Of a DNA stretch of 64,000 bases, positions 1 to 8,089 are shown one piece after another. Source of the stretch: Streptomyces sp. NBC_01217 (lineage in GTDB: Bacteria > Actinomycetota > Actinomycetes > Streptomycetales > Streptomycetaceae); the NCBI RefSeq assembly GCF_035994185.1, contig NZ_CP108538.1, positions 7,753,501 through 7,817,500 of the forward strand. Reading direction: 5' to 3'. Numbering within the stretch: position 1 is the first letter of the stretch; every line of letters begins with the position of its first letter. A program made the translations under genes and the position numbers. The notes below the pieces were generated by a model. It was not told the DNA's origin. It searched no databases and worked only from the letters and a program-made list of their open reading frames with translations.

Positions 1-1
1 C

Positions 2-1348
2 ACCGCACTCGACACCTGGGGCAGCAAGCCGCTGCGGCAAGTACTGAAGCCGGCCGAGCGGCTCGCCAGGGACGGGTTCGTCGTCGACAGCACGTTCCGC
101 TCGCAGACCGAGGGCAACCGGGCCAGGTTCGCCGACTTCCCGGCGACGAGCAAGCTCTTCCTGCCGGGTGGTCAACTGCCGGTGGTCGGCACGGTCTTCA
201 AGAACCCTGACCTCGCCCGTACATACGAACAGGTGGGCCGCAAGGGCATCGACGAGCTGTACCGGGGCGAGCTGGCCGAGGACGTCGTACGGACCGTACG
301 CAATCCGCCCGTGGACCCGAAGGCGACCCGGGTGGTGCGCCCCGGCGACCTCACGGCCGGCGACCTGCGGTCCTACCGGGCGCTGCGGCGGGCTCCGACG
401 AAGGTCGGCTACCGCGGTCTCGACGTGTACGGCATGGCGCCCTCCTCGTCCGGCGGTACGAGCGTCGGCGAGGCGCTCAACATCCTCGAATCCACGGACC
501 TTTCGAAGGCGAGCGAGGCGCAGTATCTGCACCGCTACATCGAGGCGAGCCGGATCGCGTTCGCGGACCGCGGGCGGTGGGTCGGCGACCCGGCGTTCGA
601 GGACGTACCGACACAGGGGCTGCTCAGCCGGCGGTTCGCCGATTCGCGGGCGTGCCTGATCAAGGACGACGCGGTGCTGACAAGCCCGCTCGCGCCGGGG
701 GACCCCAGCCACCCGGCCGGCTGTCAGTCCGGTGGAACGGCCGCCCCGACGACGTACGAGGGGGAGAACACCACGCATCTGACGACGGCCGACAAGTGGG
801 GCAACGTCGTCGCGTACACCCTGACGATCGAGCAGACGGGCGGCAGCGGCATCACCGTGCCCGGGCGTGGCTATCTGCTCAACAACGAACTGACGGACTT
901 CTCGTTCGCGCCCGCCAATCCGGCGGTCCACGACCCGAATCTGCCGGGTCCGGGCAAGCGGCCGCGCTCGTCCATCTCGCCGACGATCGTGCTGAAGCAC
1001 GGTCAGCCGGTGCTGGCCCTGGGCTCACCGGGCGGTGCCACGATCATCACGACCGTGCTGCAGTCGCTCATCGGCCAGGTCGACCGGGGGCTGCCGCTGG
1101 TCGACGCCATCGCCGCGCCGCGCGCCAGCCAGCGCAATTCGGCGACGACGGAGCTCGAACCGGGGTTGTGGAACAGTCCGGTGCGGGCGCAACTGGAGTC
1201 GCTGGGGCATGTGTTCAAGCTGAACCCGGAGATCGGGGCGGCGACAGGTGTGCAGCGGCTGCCGGACGGGCGGTGGCTGGCGGCTGCGGAGAAGGTGCGC
1301 CGGGGCGGGGGCTCGGCCATGGTCGTGAAACCGAGCGGACGCCCATGA
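2..1348 (+). CDS. ggt: gamma-glutamyltransferase, 5'-truncated by window edge
   Basis: This is the C-terminal part of a gamma-glutamyltranspeptidase, an N-terminal nucleophile hydrolase that cleaves gamma-glutamyl bonds of glutathione and related amides, usually after export. The frame is open from base 2, so the start lies upstream of the window. The autoprocessing site is visible as ENTTHLTTADKWGN; the first Thr of TTH (codon 770-772) should become the N-terminal nucleophile of the small subunit. The following GSGI and LLNNELTDFS segments are the family's substrate-binding and C-terminal signatures, and GSPGGA near codon 1023 matches the conserved glycine loop. The gene ends before a strong hairpin and looks monocistronic at its 3' end. 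Family assignment is firm; the physiological substrate is not known. Confidence 0.93.
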   Translation, partial: TALDTWGSKPLRQVLKPAERLARDGFVVDSTFRSQTEGNRARFADFPATSKLFLPGGQLPVVGTVFKNPDLARTYEQVGRKGIDELYRGELAEDVVRTVRNPPVDPKATRVVRPGDLTAGDLRSYRALRRAPTKVGYRGLDVYGMAPSSSGGTSVGEALNILESTDLSKASEAQYLHRYIEASRIAFADRGRWVGDPAFEDVPTQGLLSRRFADSRACLIKDDAVLTSPLAPGDPSHPAGCQSGGTAAPTTYEGENTTHLTTADKWGNVVAYTLTIEQTGGSGITVPGRGYLLNNELTDFSFAPANPAVHDPNLPGPGKRPRSSISPTIVLKHGQPVLALGSPGGATIITTVLQSLIGQVDRGLPLVDAIAAPRASQRNSATTELEPGLWNSPVRAQLESLGHVFKLNPEIGAATGVQRLPDGRWLAAAEKVRRGGGSAMVVKPSGRP

Positions 1349-1375
1349 CGATCCGTCAATGATTGTCTCTGCGAG

Positions 1376-1410
1376 GCTGGTTCATCGCGGTTGCTTCGCG
1401 AGGAACCGGC
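1376..1410 (+). terminator. hairpin after gamma-glutamyltransferase
   Basis: An imperfect inverted repeat lies 28 bases after the ggt stop. GGTTC pairs with GAACC and, inside it, TCGCG pairs with CGCGA around a 7-base loop. There is no T tract, as is usual for Streptomyces terminators. Confidence 0.55.
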
Positions 1411-1549
1411 CCCGCGGTTTCGACGGGGATGCGACTCAGGGGTCGTCCTGGCCGCCGCTTCGGTTAAGGAGAGTTTCCGGTGAGGCCCTTGCCGAGCAGT
1501 TCATCCGGAACAACCAGGCCCCATCGACCGGGAGTTGATCACAGGGCGG

Positions 1550-2305
1550 TCAGAATGCGCGGACCGTCGTCGGTGATCGCCACCGTGTGCTCGGCGTGTG
1601 CCGCCCGGCTGCCGTCGGAGTACGCAGCGTCCAGCCGTCCCGGTCCGCATGGTACGCGTCCGTGCCGCCGCCGATCAGCATCGGCTCGATCGCCAGCACC
1701 ATCCCGTGCCGCAACGGCATGCCCCGGCCCGGTCGCCCCTCGTTGGGGACGCCCGGGTCCTCGTGCATCGACCGGCCCACGCCATGGCCGCCGAACCCCT
1801 CCGGAATGCCGTAACCGGCACCGCGGCAGACCGAGCCGATCGCATGCGCGATGTCACCGATCCGATTGCCGACGACCGCCGCCGCGATCCCCGCCTCCAG
1901 CGCCGCGAACGCGGTGTCGATCAGCCGGGTGTCCGCCGGCCTGGCGCGCCCGACGGTGAAACTGATCGCCGAATCGCCCGCCCAGCCGCCGAGCGTCGCG
2001 CCCGCGTCGATGCTCACCAGATCGCCGTCGCGCAGTCGCTGCCCGGTCGGGATGCCGTGCACGATCGCGTCGTTGACCGACGCGCACATCACGGCGGGGA
2101 AGGGGGTGGGGGCGAAGTGCGGCCGGTAGTTCAGGAACGGCGAACCGGCTCCCGCCTCACGGAGGACCCCGCGGGCCACCTCGTCGAGTTCGAGCGGCGA
2201 GACGCCGACCGCCGCCGCCTCCCGTACGGCCGTCAGCAGCTGCGCCACGACCCGGCCGGTCTCGCGCATCGCTTCGATGGATGTGTCTGTCTTGAGCTGC
2301 ACCAT
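1550..2305 (-). CDS. map: type I methionine aminopeptidase with frameshifted C-terminus
   Basis: Type I methionine aminopeptidases remove the initiator Met from nascent proteins with two metal ions. The metal ligands VSIDAG, AGDSAI, GGHGVGR and AIEPM are all present. After WTLRT, however, the frame reads unrelated residues and stops at 1550. The next frame restores the family ending (DGSRAAHAEHTVAITDDGPR) and would stop at 1539. One base is therefore missing near 1615-1621. The shift removes the last metal ligand, the Glu of AEHT, so the protein as read should be inactive. This is either a sequencing error or a recent pseudogene; streptomycetes usually carry more than one map. The start at 2305 was chosen because the family N-terminus begins there. 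It lies 7 bases after a TATAGT -10 box, so the mRNA is probably leaderless. Confidence 0.85.
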   Translation of the reverse strand: MVQLKTDTSIEAMRETGRVVAQLLTAVREAAAVGVSPLELDEVARGVLREAGAGSPFLNYRPHFAPTPFPAVMCASVNDAIVHGIPTGQRLRDGDLVSIDAGATLGGWAGDSAISFTVGRARPADTRLIDTAFAALEAGIAAAVVGNRIGDIAHAIGSVCRGAGYGIPEGFGGHGVGRSMHEDPGVPNEGRPGRGMPLRHGMVLAIEPMLIGGGTDAYHADRDGWTLRTPTAAGRHTPSTRWRSPTTVRAF

Positions 2306-2346
2306 ACCAATTACTATACCGGTCGCAGCGGTATTAGAATGACGGC
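2306..2346. promoter_or_regulatory. divergent map/XRE promoter with shared palindrome
   Basis: This 41-base gap separates two divergent genes. The palindrome ATACCG-N7-CGGTAT occupies 2316-2334. On the minus strand TATAGT (2318-2313) sits 7 bases before the map start; on the plus strand TAGAAT (2335-2340) sits 6 bases before the XRE start. Neither gene has a ribosome binding site, so both mRNAs are probably leaderless. The palindrome touches or overlaps both -10 boxes and is a natural operator for the XRE protein, which would then autoregulate. The operator role is inference. Confidence 0.55.
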
Positions 2347-2616
2347 ATGGTACGAACGCCCCTGACCCCGGAAGAACGCCGCCGCGGCGAACGCCTCGGA
2401 GCACTGCTCCGCGAGGCGCGCGGCGGGCGCAGCATGGTCGAGATCGCGGCCGGCGCCGGAATCTCCGCCGAGACGCTGCGCAAGATCGAGACGGGCCGCG
2501 CCCCGACCCCCGCCTTCTTCACCGTCGCGGCACTGGCCGGGACGCTCGGACTCTCGATGGACGAGCTGCTCGCGCGCTGCGGCCCCGAGCCGGATGTGGT
2601 GCTGCTGGCCGGATAA
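2347..2616 (+). CDS. XRE-family helix-turn-helix regulator
   Basis: This 89-residue protein is essentially one Cro/C1-type DNA-binding domain. Residues about 15-75 form the five-helix fold, with the recognition helix in the segment AGISAETLRKIETGRAPTP. The segment MVEIAAGAGIS is the helix-turn-helix entry. No sensor domain is attached, so it is likely a simple repressor or activator. It is transcribed away from the methionine aminopeptidase gene across a 41-base gap with a palindrome, which suggests control of both. The ATG at 2347 directly follows a -10-like TAGAAT with no Shine-Dalgarno sequence. The regulator class is sure; the target is inferred. Confidence 0.85.
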   Translation: MVRTPLTPEERRRGERLGALLREARGGRSMVEIAAGAGISAETLRKIETGRAPTPAFFTVAALAGTLGLSMDELLARCGPEPDVVLLAG

Positions 2617-2788
2617 CGCCGCCTGGCTCCCGGTGGCGTCTCCCCGAGGGGGGCGCTCACGGGGGGCGCGCGCCGCACCGTGCTTCTACCGCACCGTGGT
2701 CGAAAAGCGCGCGTAGCCGTGCCGTAACACGACTGAGGTCGAATGCCTGCGGACTGGAAGGCTCCAGTCGACGTTGGCGAGGGCTGCG

Positions 2789-4138
2789 ATGACGGTGCAT
2801 CAAGGTGCTTGGGAAATACGGGAGTTCACGCAGTATCTACGGAATGTGGTGACGCTGCTCGACCCCGGGAGCGGCTGGTACGGCGTCTTCTGCCGACGGG
2901 ATCCAGAAGGAATGCGCGCCTGTCTCGACGGCGCCGAGATTCCGCCCTGGGACGTGATGGAATCGCTCTTCCAGGACCTGGCGGCCGTGCGTGGCACGGC
3001 GTACGCCCAGCGCGAATCGGTACGGGCCGCCGAGCTGTACTCCGCCTCGGTGACCGCCCATGACCGGCGGCCCGGTGGACGGCAGGTGCTCGTCGAACGG
3101 CTGGAGCTGATGCTGCGCGAGCAGACGTTCGCGGCCCAGCGGCTCCGGGCGGCCGGAGCGGGCGGAACGACGACCCCGGACGCGGAGGAGCTGGCCTGGG
3201 CGCGCGACGACCATGAACGCGCCACCGCCCGGTGCACGGAGCTGCGCGGACGGCTGGCCGCGGTGACCGTGCCGAAGGGCTGGTTCCGCGCGGAGGACCC
3301 GGCGCAGGCTGCGTCCCGGACCCCGGCTCCGTCCCCTGCCCGCACCCCGGAGGCCGAATCCGCGCGCGTTCCCGATGAGGGCCCGCGTACTCCTCGTCCG
3401 CCCGCCGCCCCCAAGCGCAAGAAGCCGCGCGGTGCCCGGTTCGCCGGTCTGGACATCGACGAAGCCGATGACGACGGAGCCATGGCCGCACCCGTCCTGC
3501 CCGTACCGCCGACGACGGCCGCCGTACCGCGCGGCGCCCGCTTCGGCGCCGCCCAGGCCGGAGGCGACGCACCCCCGGACCTGACCGCCGCCGCCCCGGA
3601 CCCCGAGGCACGCCGTGCCGCCGCCCGCGCCGTCGAGATGCTGCTCCGGCTCCGGGCCGAGGGCCGCAGCGGCGAGGCACACGTCGTGCTCTGCGAGGCG
3701 GCCGGGTGGCCCGCGGACCGGCTGCCGGTGCTCGCCGTCGAGCTGCACCGGGCGGGCCTCGACGCGGACTGGGTGACCCTGCTGTGGGAGGTGTCCTCGC
3801 TGCCGCCCGCCGAACTCGCCGCGGCGGCGGGCGCGCTGGCCGCCGCGGGACGCCCGGACGACTGCGACCACCTGCTGCGCCAGGGGGTGGCGCGGCCGGC
3901 CGCGGAGATCGCCGATGCGGTGGTGGCGCTGGACCGGGCGGGTCGGGGGCCTCAGGCGCAGGCGCTGCTGGGTGCCTTCATCCGCGTACGGACTCCGCAG
4001 GACGCGGCCCGCGTCGCGGCAGGCGATCCGCACCAGCTCGTACCGTATTTGCTGGCCGCGGCCCGCGCGGTATCACCGGCACGGGAGTGGGACGTCGTCC
4101 ACGCACTGCGGGTGGCGGGCATCGTGGCCGCGCCCTGA
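2789..4138 (+). CDS. conserved Streptomyces hypothetical protein, proline/alanine-rich linker
   Basis: I do not recognise a named domain. The protein has about 449 residues in three parts. An N-terminal alpha-helical region (about 1-165; MTVHQGAWEIREFTQYLRN and a long charged helix) is followed by a low-complexity Pro/Ala/Arg linker (about 170-270) holding two similar basic patches, RGARFAGL and RGARFGAA. The C-terminal half (about 275-450) is alanine-rich and helical and looks like a degenerate repeat region. There is no signal peptide or membrane segment, so it is probably cytoplasmic. The ATG at 2789 has GAGGG five bases upstream and is preferred over the TTG at 2774. It is convergent with the DUF4331 gene. 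The function is unknown. Confidence 0.8.
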   Translation: MTVHQGAWEIREFTQYLRNVVTLLDPGSGWYGVFCRRDPEGMRACLDGAEIPPWDVMESLFQDLAAVRGTAYAQRESVRAAELYSASVTAHDRRPGGRQVLVERLELMLREQTFAAQRLRAAGAGGTTTPDAEELAWARDDHERATARCTELRGRLAAVTVPKGWFRAEDPAQAASRTPAPSPARTPEAESARVPDEGPRTPRPPAAPKRKKPRGARFAGLDIDEADDDGAMAAPVLPVPPTTAAVPRGARFGAAQAGGDAPPDLTAAAPDPEARRAAARAVEMLLRLRAEGRSGEAHVVLCEAAGWPADRLPVLAVELHRAGLDADWVTLLWEVSSLPPAELAAAAGALAAAGRPDDCDHLLRQGVARPAAEIADAVVALDRAGRGPQAQALLGAFIRVRTPQDAARVAAGDPHQLVPYLLAAARAVSPAREWDVVHALRVAGIVAAP

Positions 4139-4242
4139 AGTGTGTCGAGGACGACCTCGGCCGTCTTCGCCACAGGCATGCCTTGCCGGGGATCCGAGCG
4201 GTGCGTCACATCACGACCGGGCGAACGTTGCCTGCTGCGGCA

Positions 4243-5256
4243 CTACTTCGTCTTGGGGTGTGGGTTGCCGAGGTAGGGAAACTCGTTGAGAAGGTCGGTG
4301 TGTGGCTCGAGCCCGGTGGGAGGGATGTCGCCCTTCGAGAGGAATGAGAGCCGGTGGTCGATGACGTCGTCGGTGAAGATGCGGCCGTTGGGATACTGCG
4401 CGGGCTTCGAGGGGTCGAAGACCAGCATGTCGGGCAGGATGGCGTCGGCGTCGATCGCCGCGATCGCCTCTTCTCGTGTGTAGTTTCCGGTGTGCCCCAT
4501 GAGGTGGACGAACTGATCGGTCCAACGCTCACGATCGTTCACCGGCTCACTGGCGTTGTACTCCAGCTTCGTCTCGTCGGTATTGAAGAAGCTGCTGACT
4601 GAAGGGTGGCCTGCACGGTCGGCATGGACGAGCCGGCCGTCCTCCCGCACACTGCAACGGCCCCAGACGCGAATGTCGGGGTCGGCCCCGAGCTCACTCG
4701 TCGGCAGTTCCACGACCGTCGAGAACACGTTGGCTTCCGTGTTCGAGTCCACACCGGTCCAAGGGGACTTGCCACCGAGATGAGGCGCGGTGAAGTTCCT
4801 GCCGCCGCTGGTGTCGAAGAGATCCTTGATCCCGTCGAAGTCGAAGAAGAAGGCGTCGCTACGACTGCCGGCGAAGAACGTGTAGGGACCGGAGCTGACG
4901 CTGGTCGCCATCGTGCCGAACGACACCTCGGCGTCAGTGACGACCTTTTCCCCGACGGCTTCGGGCGAGCGGGCCTCGTTGCCTTTTGCGATGAAGACGC
5001 TGAATGTCTGACGGCCGTCCTGCGGTGGAGAGAAGACGTAACTGATCGCCATGTCGGTGAGACAGTCCCCGTCATTGTCGATGTTGAGACGGTAGATGGC
5101 ATCAGGGTGCAAGGCATCGGCATTCGGGTTCGCGTTGAGGATGAGCACCGTCTTCGCCGGGTCGGCGGGGGACTGAAACGCGTAGAGATCACAGAGGTCG
5201 AGCCTCTGGTCCCCGAGCGGTGCGCCGAGGTTGAGACCGGTGAAGTGATTCGACAT
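4243..5256 (-). CDS. DUF4331 family protein
   Basis: A 337-residue member of the DUF4331 family. The N-terminus SNHFTGLNLGAPLGDQRLDL and the following DLYAFQSP and AIYRLNIDNDGD blocks are typical of the family. No biochemical function is established for it; members often sit near ECF sigma factors or in oxidative-stress contexts, which is general knowledge and not shown here. No signal peptide is visible, although many family members are exported. The start has GAAAGGAC upstream on the minus strand. The gene diverges from the pyrimidine-degradation genes across a 343-base region. Family assignment is good; the role is unknown. Confidence 0.88.
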   Translation of the reverse strand: MSNHFTGLNLGAPLGDQRLDLCDLYAFQSPADPAKTVLILNANPNADALHPDAIYRLNIDNDGDCLTDMAISYVFSPPQDGRQTFSVFIAKGNEARSPEAVGEKVVTDAEVSFGTMATSVSSGPYTFFAGSRSDAFFFDFDGIKDLFDTSGGRNFTAPHLGGKSPWTGVDSNTEANVFSTVVELPTSELGADPDIRVWGRCSVREDGRLVHADRAGHPSVSSFFNTDETKLEYNASEPVNDRERWTDQFVHLMGHTGNYTREEAIAAIDADAILPDMLVFDPSKPAQYPNGRIFTDDVIDHRLSFLSKGDIPPTGLEPHTDLLNEFPYLGNPHPKTK

Positions 5257-5599
5257 TCTGCGTGTCCTTTCGCTGGTGATGGGTCAACGGCCGGGCGGGG
5301 CCGGGATCTGAAGGCTGGGGAACGCAGGCGGCCTGCCCCTGACGAAAGGGATTATCACGGATTTTTCGTATATTGGAGCACAAAGGCTGTCAAACATTCC
5401 GGATTCGCAGGCGTGCGGTCCGGGGGAGCGCCGGGAAGGAGCATGTGGACCGCACGGGTGCGAAACATGATCGACTCCGCCGGTTCACGGCGATGGTCTT
5501 GCTCCACTGTGTGACGGGGCTTACGTTCTCCTCTACGCACGTGTCTACGGGCGTAGAAACGCGTAGAGGCTCTCTGACGCCGCGTCGAAGGAGCAGCTC
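5257..5599. promoter_or_regulatory. divergent promoter region, DUF4331 / pyrimidine catabolism
   Basis: This 343-base gap has no credible gene. For the DUF4331 gene the minus strand offers TTGACA (5393-5388) and TATACG (5372-5367), with a short 15-base spacer, so that promoter is weakly supported. Toward the plus-strand gene lies the nested palindrome annotated separately at 5530-5569. The ureidopropionase start at 5600 has GAAGGAG upstream. Confidence 0.4.
5530..5569. promoter_or_regulatory. nested palindromic operator before beta-ureidopropionase
   Basis: Four copies of the half-site TCTACG / CGTAGA are arranged as two nested inverted repeats. The outer arms are CCTCTACGC (5530-5538) and GCGTAGAGG (5561-5569), a perfect 9-base match. 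The inner arms are GTCTACG (5543-5549) and CGTAGAA (5552-5558). The inner palindrome and its left flank recur before dihydropyrimidinase (8047-8062). This looks like a binding site for a dimeric repressor that controls both operons. The regulator is not encoded nearby and is unknown. Confidence 0.6.
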
Positions 5600-6442
5600 A
5601 TGTCCCAAGTCGTACGCGCCGCACTCGTCCAGGCGACCTGGACCGGCGACACCGAATCCATGATCGCCAAGCATGAGGAGCATGCGCGCGAGGCCGCCCG
5701 TCAGGGCGCGAAGATCATCGGCTTCCAGGAGGTGTTCAACGCCCCCTACTTCTGCCAGGTGCAGGAACCCGAGCACTACCGCTGGGCCGAGGCGGTCCCG
5801 GACGGGCCGACCGTCCGGCGGATGCAGGACCTCGCCCGCGAGACCGGCATGGTGATCGTCGTGCCGGTCTTCGAGATCGAGCAGTCCGGCTTCTACTTCA
5901 ACACCGCCGCCGTCATCGACGCCGACGGCTCTTATCTCGGCAAATACCGCAAGCACCACATCCCCCAGGTCAAGGGGTTCTGGGAGAAGTACTACTTCAA
6001 GCCCGGAAACGTCGGCTGGCCGGTCTTCGACACCGCGGTCGGCAAGGTCGGCGTCTATATCTGCTACGACCGGCACTTCCCGGAGGGATGGCGCCAACTC
6101 GGCCTCAACGGAGCCCAGTTGGTGTACAACCCGTCGGCCACCTCACGGGGCCTCTCCAGCTATCTCTGGCAGCTGGAACAGCCGGCGTCCGCCGTCGCCA
6201 ACGAGTACTTCGTCGCCGCGATCAACCGCGTCGGCCAGGAGGAGTACGGCGACAACGACTTCTACGGAACCAGCTACTTCGTCGACCCCCGCGGCCAGTT
6301 CGTCGGCGAGGTCGCGAGCGACAAGGAGGAGGAACTCGTCGTCAGGGACCTCGACTTCGGCCTCATCGACGAAGTCCGCCAGCAGTGGGCGTTCTACCGG
6401 GACCGCCGCCCCGACGCGTACGAAGGACTGGTGGAGCCGTGA
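5600..6442 (+). CDS. beta-ureidopropionase-like nitrilase-superfamily hydrolase
   Basis: A 280-residue carbon-nitrogen hydrolase predicted to convert N-carbamoyl-beta-alanine (or N-carbamoyl-beta-aminoisobutyrate) to the beta-amino acid, CO2 and ammonia, the third step of reductive pyrimidine breakdown. The catalytic triad is visible: Glu44 (GFQEVF), Lys118 (YRKHHIPQ) and Cys155 (YICYDRHFPEG). The close spacing to HHIPQ and the EKYYFKPGN loop resemble N-carbamoylputrescine amidase and beta-ureidopropionase more than nitrilases. The neighbours, dihydropyrimidinase and an omega-aminotransferase, favour the pyrimidine role. AAGGAG precedes the ATG. The gene overlaps the aminotransferase by 4 bases. 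The nested palindrome just upstream probably controls it. Confidence 0.85.
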   Translation: MSQVVRAALVQATWTGDTESMIAKHEEHAREAARQGAKIIGFQEVFNAPYFCQVQEPEHYRWAEAVPDGPTVRRMQDLARETGMVIVVPVFEIEQSGFYFNTAAVIDADGSYLGKYRKHHIPQVKGFWEKYYFKPGNVGWPVFDTAVGKVGVYICYDRHFPEGWRQLGLNGAQLVYNPSATSRGLSSYLWQLEQPASAVANEYFVAAINRVGQEEYGDNDFYGTSYFVDPRGQFVGEVASDKEEELVVRDLDFGLIDEVRQQWAFYRDRRPDAYEGLVEP

Positions 6443-7722
6443 GCAGTCTGCATCGACGCCATCTCGCCGTCAGCCCCGACTGGCTGGCGCTCTACTACAA
6501 GAATCCCCTGGAGATCACCCACGGCGAGGGCCGTCACGTCTGGGACGCCGACGGCAGGCGCTATCTCGATTTCTTCGGCGGCATCCTCACCACGATGACC
6601 GCCCACGCCCTGCCCGAGGTGACCAAGGCGGTCAGTGAGCAGGCCGGGCGGATCATCCACTCCTCCACGCTCTACCTCAACCGGCCCATGGTCGAGCTGG
6701 CCGAACGCGTCGCCACGCTCTCCGGCATCCCGGACGCCCGGGTCTTCTTCACCACCTCCGGCACCGAGGCGAACGACACGGCCCTGCTGCTCGCCACCGC
6801 GTACCGCGGCTCGAACCAGATCCTCGCGATGCGCAACAGCTACCACGGCCGGTCCTTCTCGGCGGTCTCCATCACCGGCAACAACGCCTGGTCGCCCACG
6901 AACCTGTCGCCACTGCAGACGCTGTACGTGCACGGCGGCGTCCGCACCCGCGGGCCGTACGCGCACCTCGGCGACGGGGAGTTCATCGCGGCCTGCGTCG
7001 CCGACCTGGAGGACCTGCTCGGCCACACCCGCACGCCCGCCGCCCTGATCGCCGAACCCATCCAGGGTGTCGGCGGGTTCACCTCACCGCCCGACGGTCT
7101 GTACGCGGCCTTCCGCCGGGTGCTCGACCGCCACGGCATCCTGTGGATCTCGGACGAGGTGCAGACCGGCTGGGGCCGCTCCGGCGAACACTTCTGGGGC
7201 TGGCAGGCGCACGGCGAGAACGGGCCGCCGGACATCCTCACCTTCGCCAAGGGCATCGGCAACGGCATGTCGATCGGCGGTGTCGTGGCCCGCGCCGATG
7301 TCATGAACTGCCTCGACGCCAACTCCATTTCGACCTTCGGCGGCTCCCCGGTCACCATGGCGGCCGGCCTCGCCAACCTCTCGTACCTCCTCGAACACGA
7401 TCTGCAGGGCAACGCCCGGCGCGTCGGCGGACTGCTGATCGAGCGGCTGCGCGCGATCGGCGCGGCCTCGGAGTGCGTACGGGAGGTGCGCGGCCGTGGA
7501 CTGATGATCGGCATCGAGCTGGTGAAGCCCGGCACCGACGAGGCGAACCCGGAGGCGGCCGCCGCCGTGCTCGAAGCAGCCCGGGAGGGCGGCCTGCTCC
7601 TCGGCAAGGGGGGCGGCCACAACACCAGCGTGCTGCGGATCGCACCGCCGCTCTCGCTGACCATCCCGGAGGCGGAGGAGGGCGCTGAGATCCTGGCCGG
7701 GGCGCTTCGAACGGTGGGGTGA
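6439..7722 (+). CDS. class III aminotransferase (beta-alanine / beta-aminoisobutyrate type)
   Basis: A 427-residue PLP enzyme of fold type I. The Schiff-base Lys is K271 in FAKGIGNGMSIGG, the cofactor Asp lies in WISDEVQTGWGR, and TTSGTEANDTALL forms the phosphate-binding region. It resembles alanine-glyoxylate and 3-aminoisobutyrate-pyruvate aminotransferases. Here it would take the beta-alanine or beta-aminoisobutyrate made by the preceding hydrolase to the semialdehyde. The start is the GTG at 6439, which shares GTGA with the upstream stop, so the two are translationally coupled. Substrate assignment rests on context. Confidence 0.87.
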   Translation: MSSLHRRHLAVSPDWLALYYKNPLEITHGEGRHVWDADGRRYLDFFGGILTTMTAHALPEVTKAVSEQAGRIIHSSTLYLNRPMVELAERVATLSGIPDARVFFTTSGTEANDTALLLATAYRGSNQILAMRNSYHGRSFSAVSITGNNAWSPTNLSPLQTLYVHGGVRTRGPYAHLGDGEFIAACVADLEDLLGHTRTPAALIAEPIQGVGGFTSPPDGLYAAFRRVLDRHGILWISDEVQTGWGRSGEHFWGWQAHGENGPPDILTFAKGIGNGMSIGGVVARADVMNCLDANSISTFGGSPVTMAAGLANLSYLLEHDLQGNARRVGGLLIERLRAIGAASECVREVRGRGLMIGIELVKPGTDEANPEAAAAVLEAAREGGLLLGKGGGHNTSVLRIAPPLSLTIPEAEEGAEILAGALRTVG

Positions 7723-8089
7723 GCGACGAGGCATGAGCGGCGGGGGCGTGTCGGCGACGGCCGGTACGCGGCCGTGCGGCGTGGCCGCCATCACGCCCCC
7801 GCGTGTCCGCCCAGGGGCACCACCACGCCGCAACACCCTCCCCTCCGGACCAACCGCGAAGCCGCGGGCCCGCGCACGTATACAACGTCGTGCGGCGGCA
7901 TTACCCACCCGGGAACGGCGCCGCGCCGCGTCGCGCTGTGGGCCGGTGGAGTGCCGGGCGGATGAAACAGAAACGTCTTCAGCGGTTAGCCGCGACGGTA
8001 TTGCCACAGTGGGTAACCCACTTCTACGTTCTTCACCACGCACCTTGTCTACGTGCGTAGACCCATTCCGCCAGAGTGAGGAGGGGTAC
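7723..8089. other. intergenic region before dihydropyrimidinase
   Basis: This 367-base stretch has no convincing gene. Near its left end an inverted repeat CGCACG-N10-CGTGCG encloses GTATAC at about 7874-7895. Toward the right end are TTCTACGTT (about 8022-8030) and the GTCTACG-TG-CGTAGAC palindrome. A GAGGAGGGG ribosome binding site ends the region. It probably holds the second promoter of the pyrimidine regulon. Confidence 0.45.
8047..8062. promoter_or_regulatory. palindromic operator before dihydropyrimidinase
   Basis: A perfect 7-base inverted repeat, GTCTACG-TG-CGTAGAC, lies 27 bases before the dihydropyrimidinase start. It matches the inner palindrome at 5543-5558. The left flank also matches: TACGTTCT followed by ACGCAC occurs in both promoters. 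Position and conservation suggest a repressor site shared by the two pyrimidine operons. Confidence 0.6.

Noticed and set aside
1349..1480. tRNA-like or riboswitch structure after ggt
   Set aside because: The hairpin at 1376-1410 is a plain stem; no cloverleaf, anticodon arm or aptamer core could be recognised.
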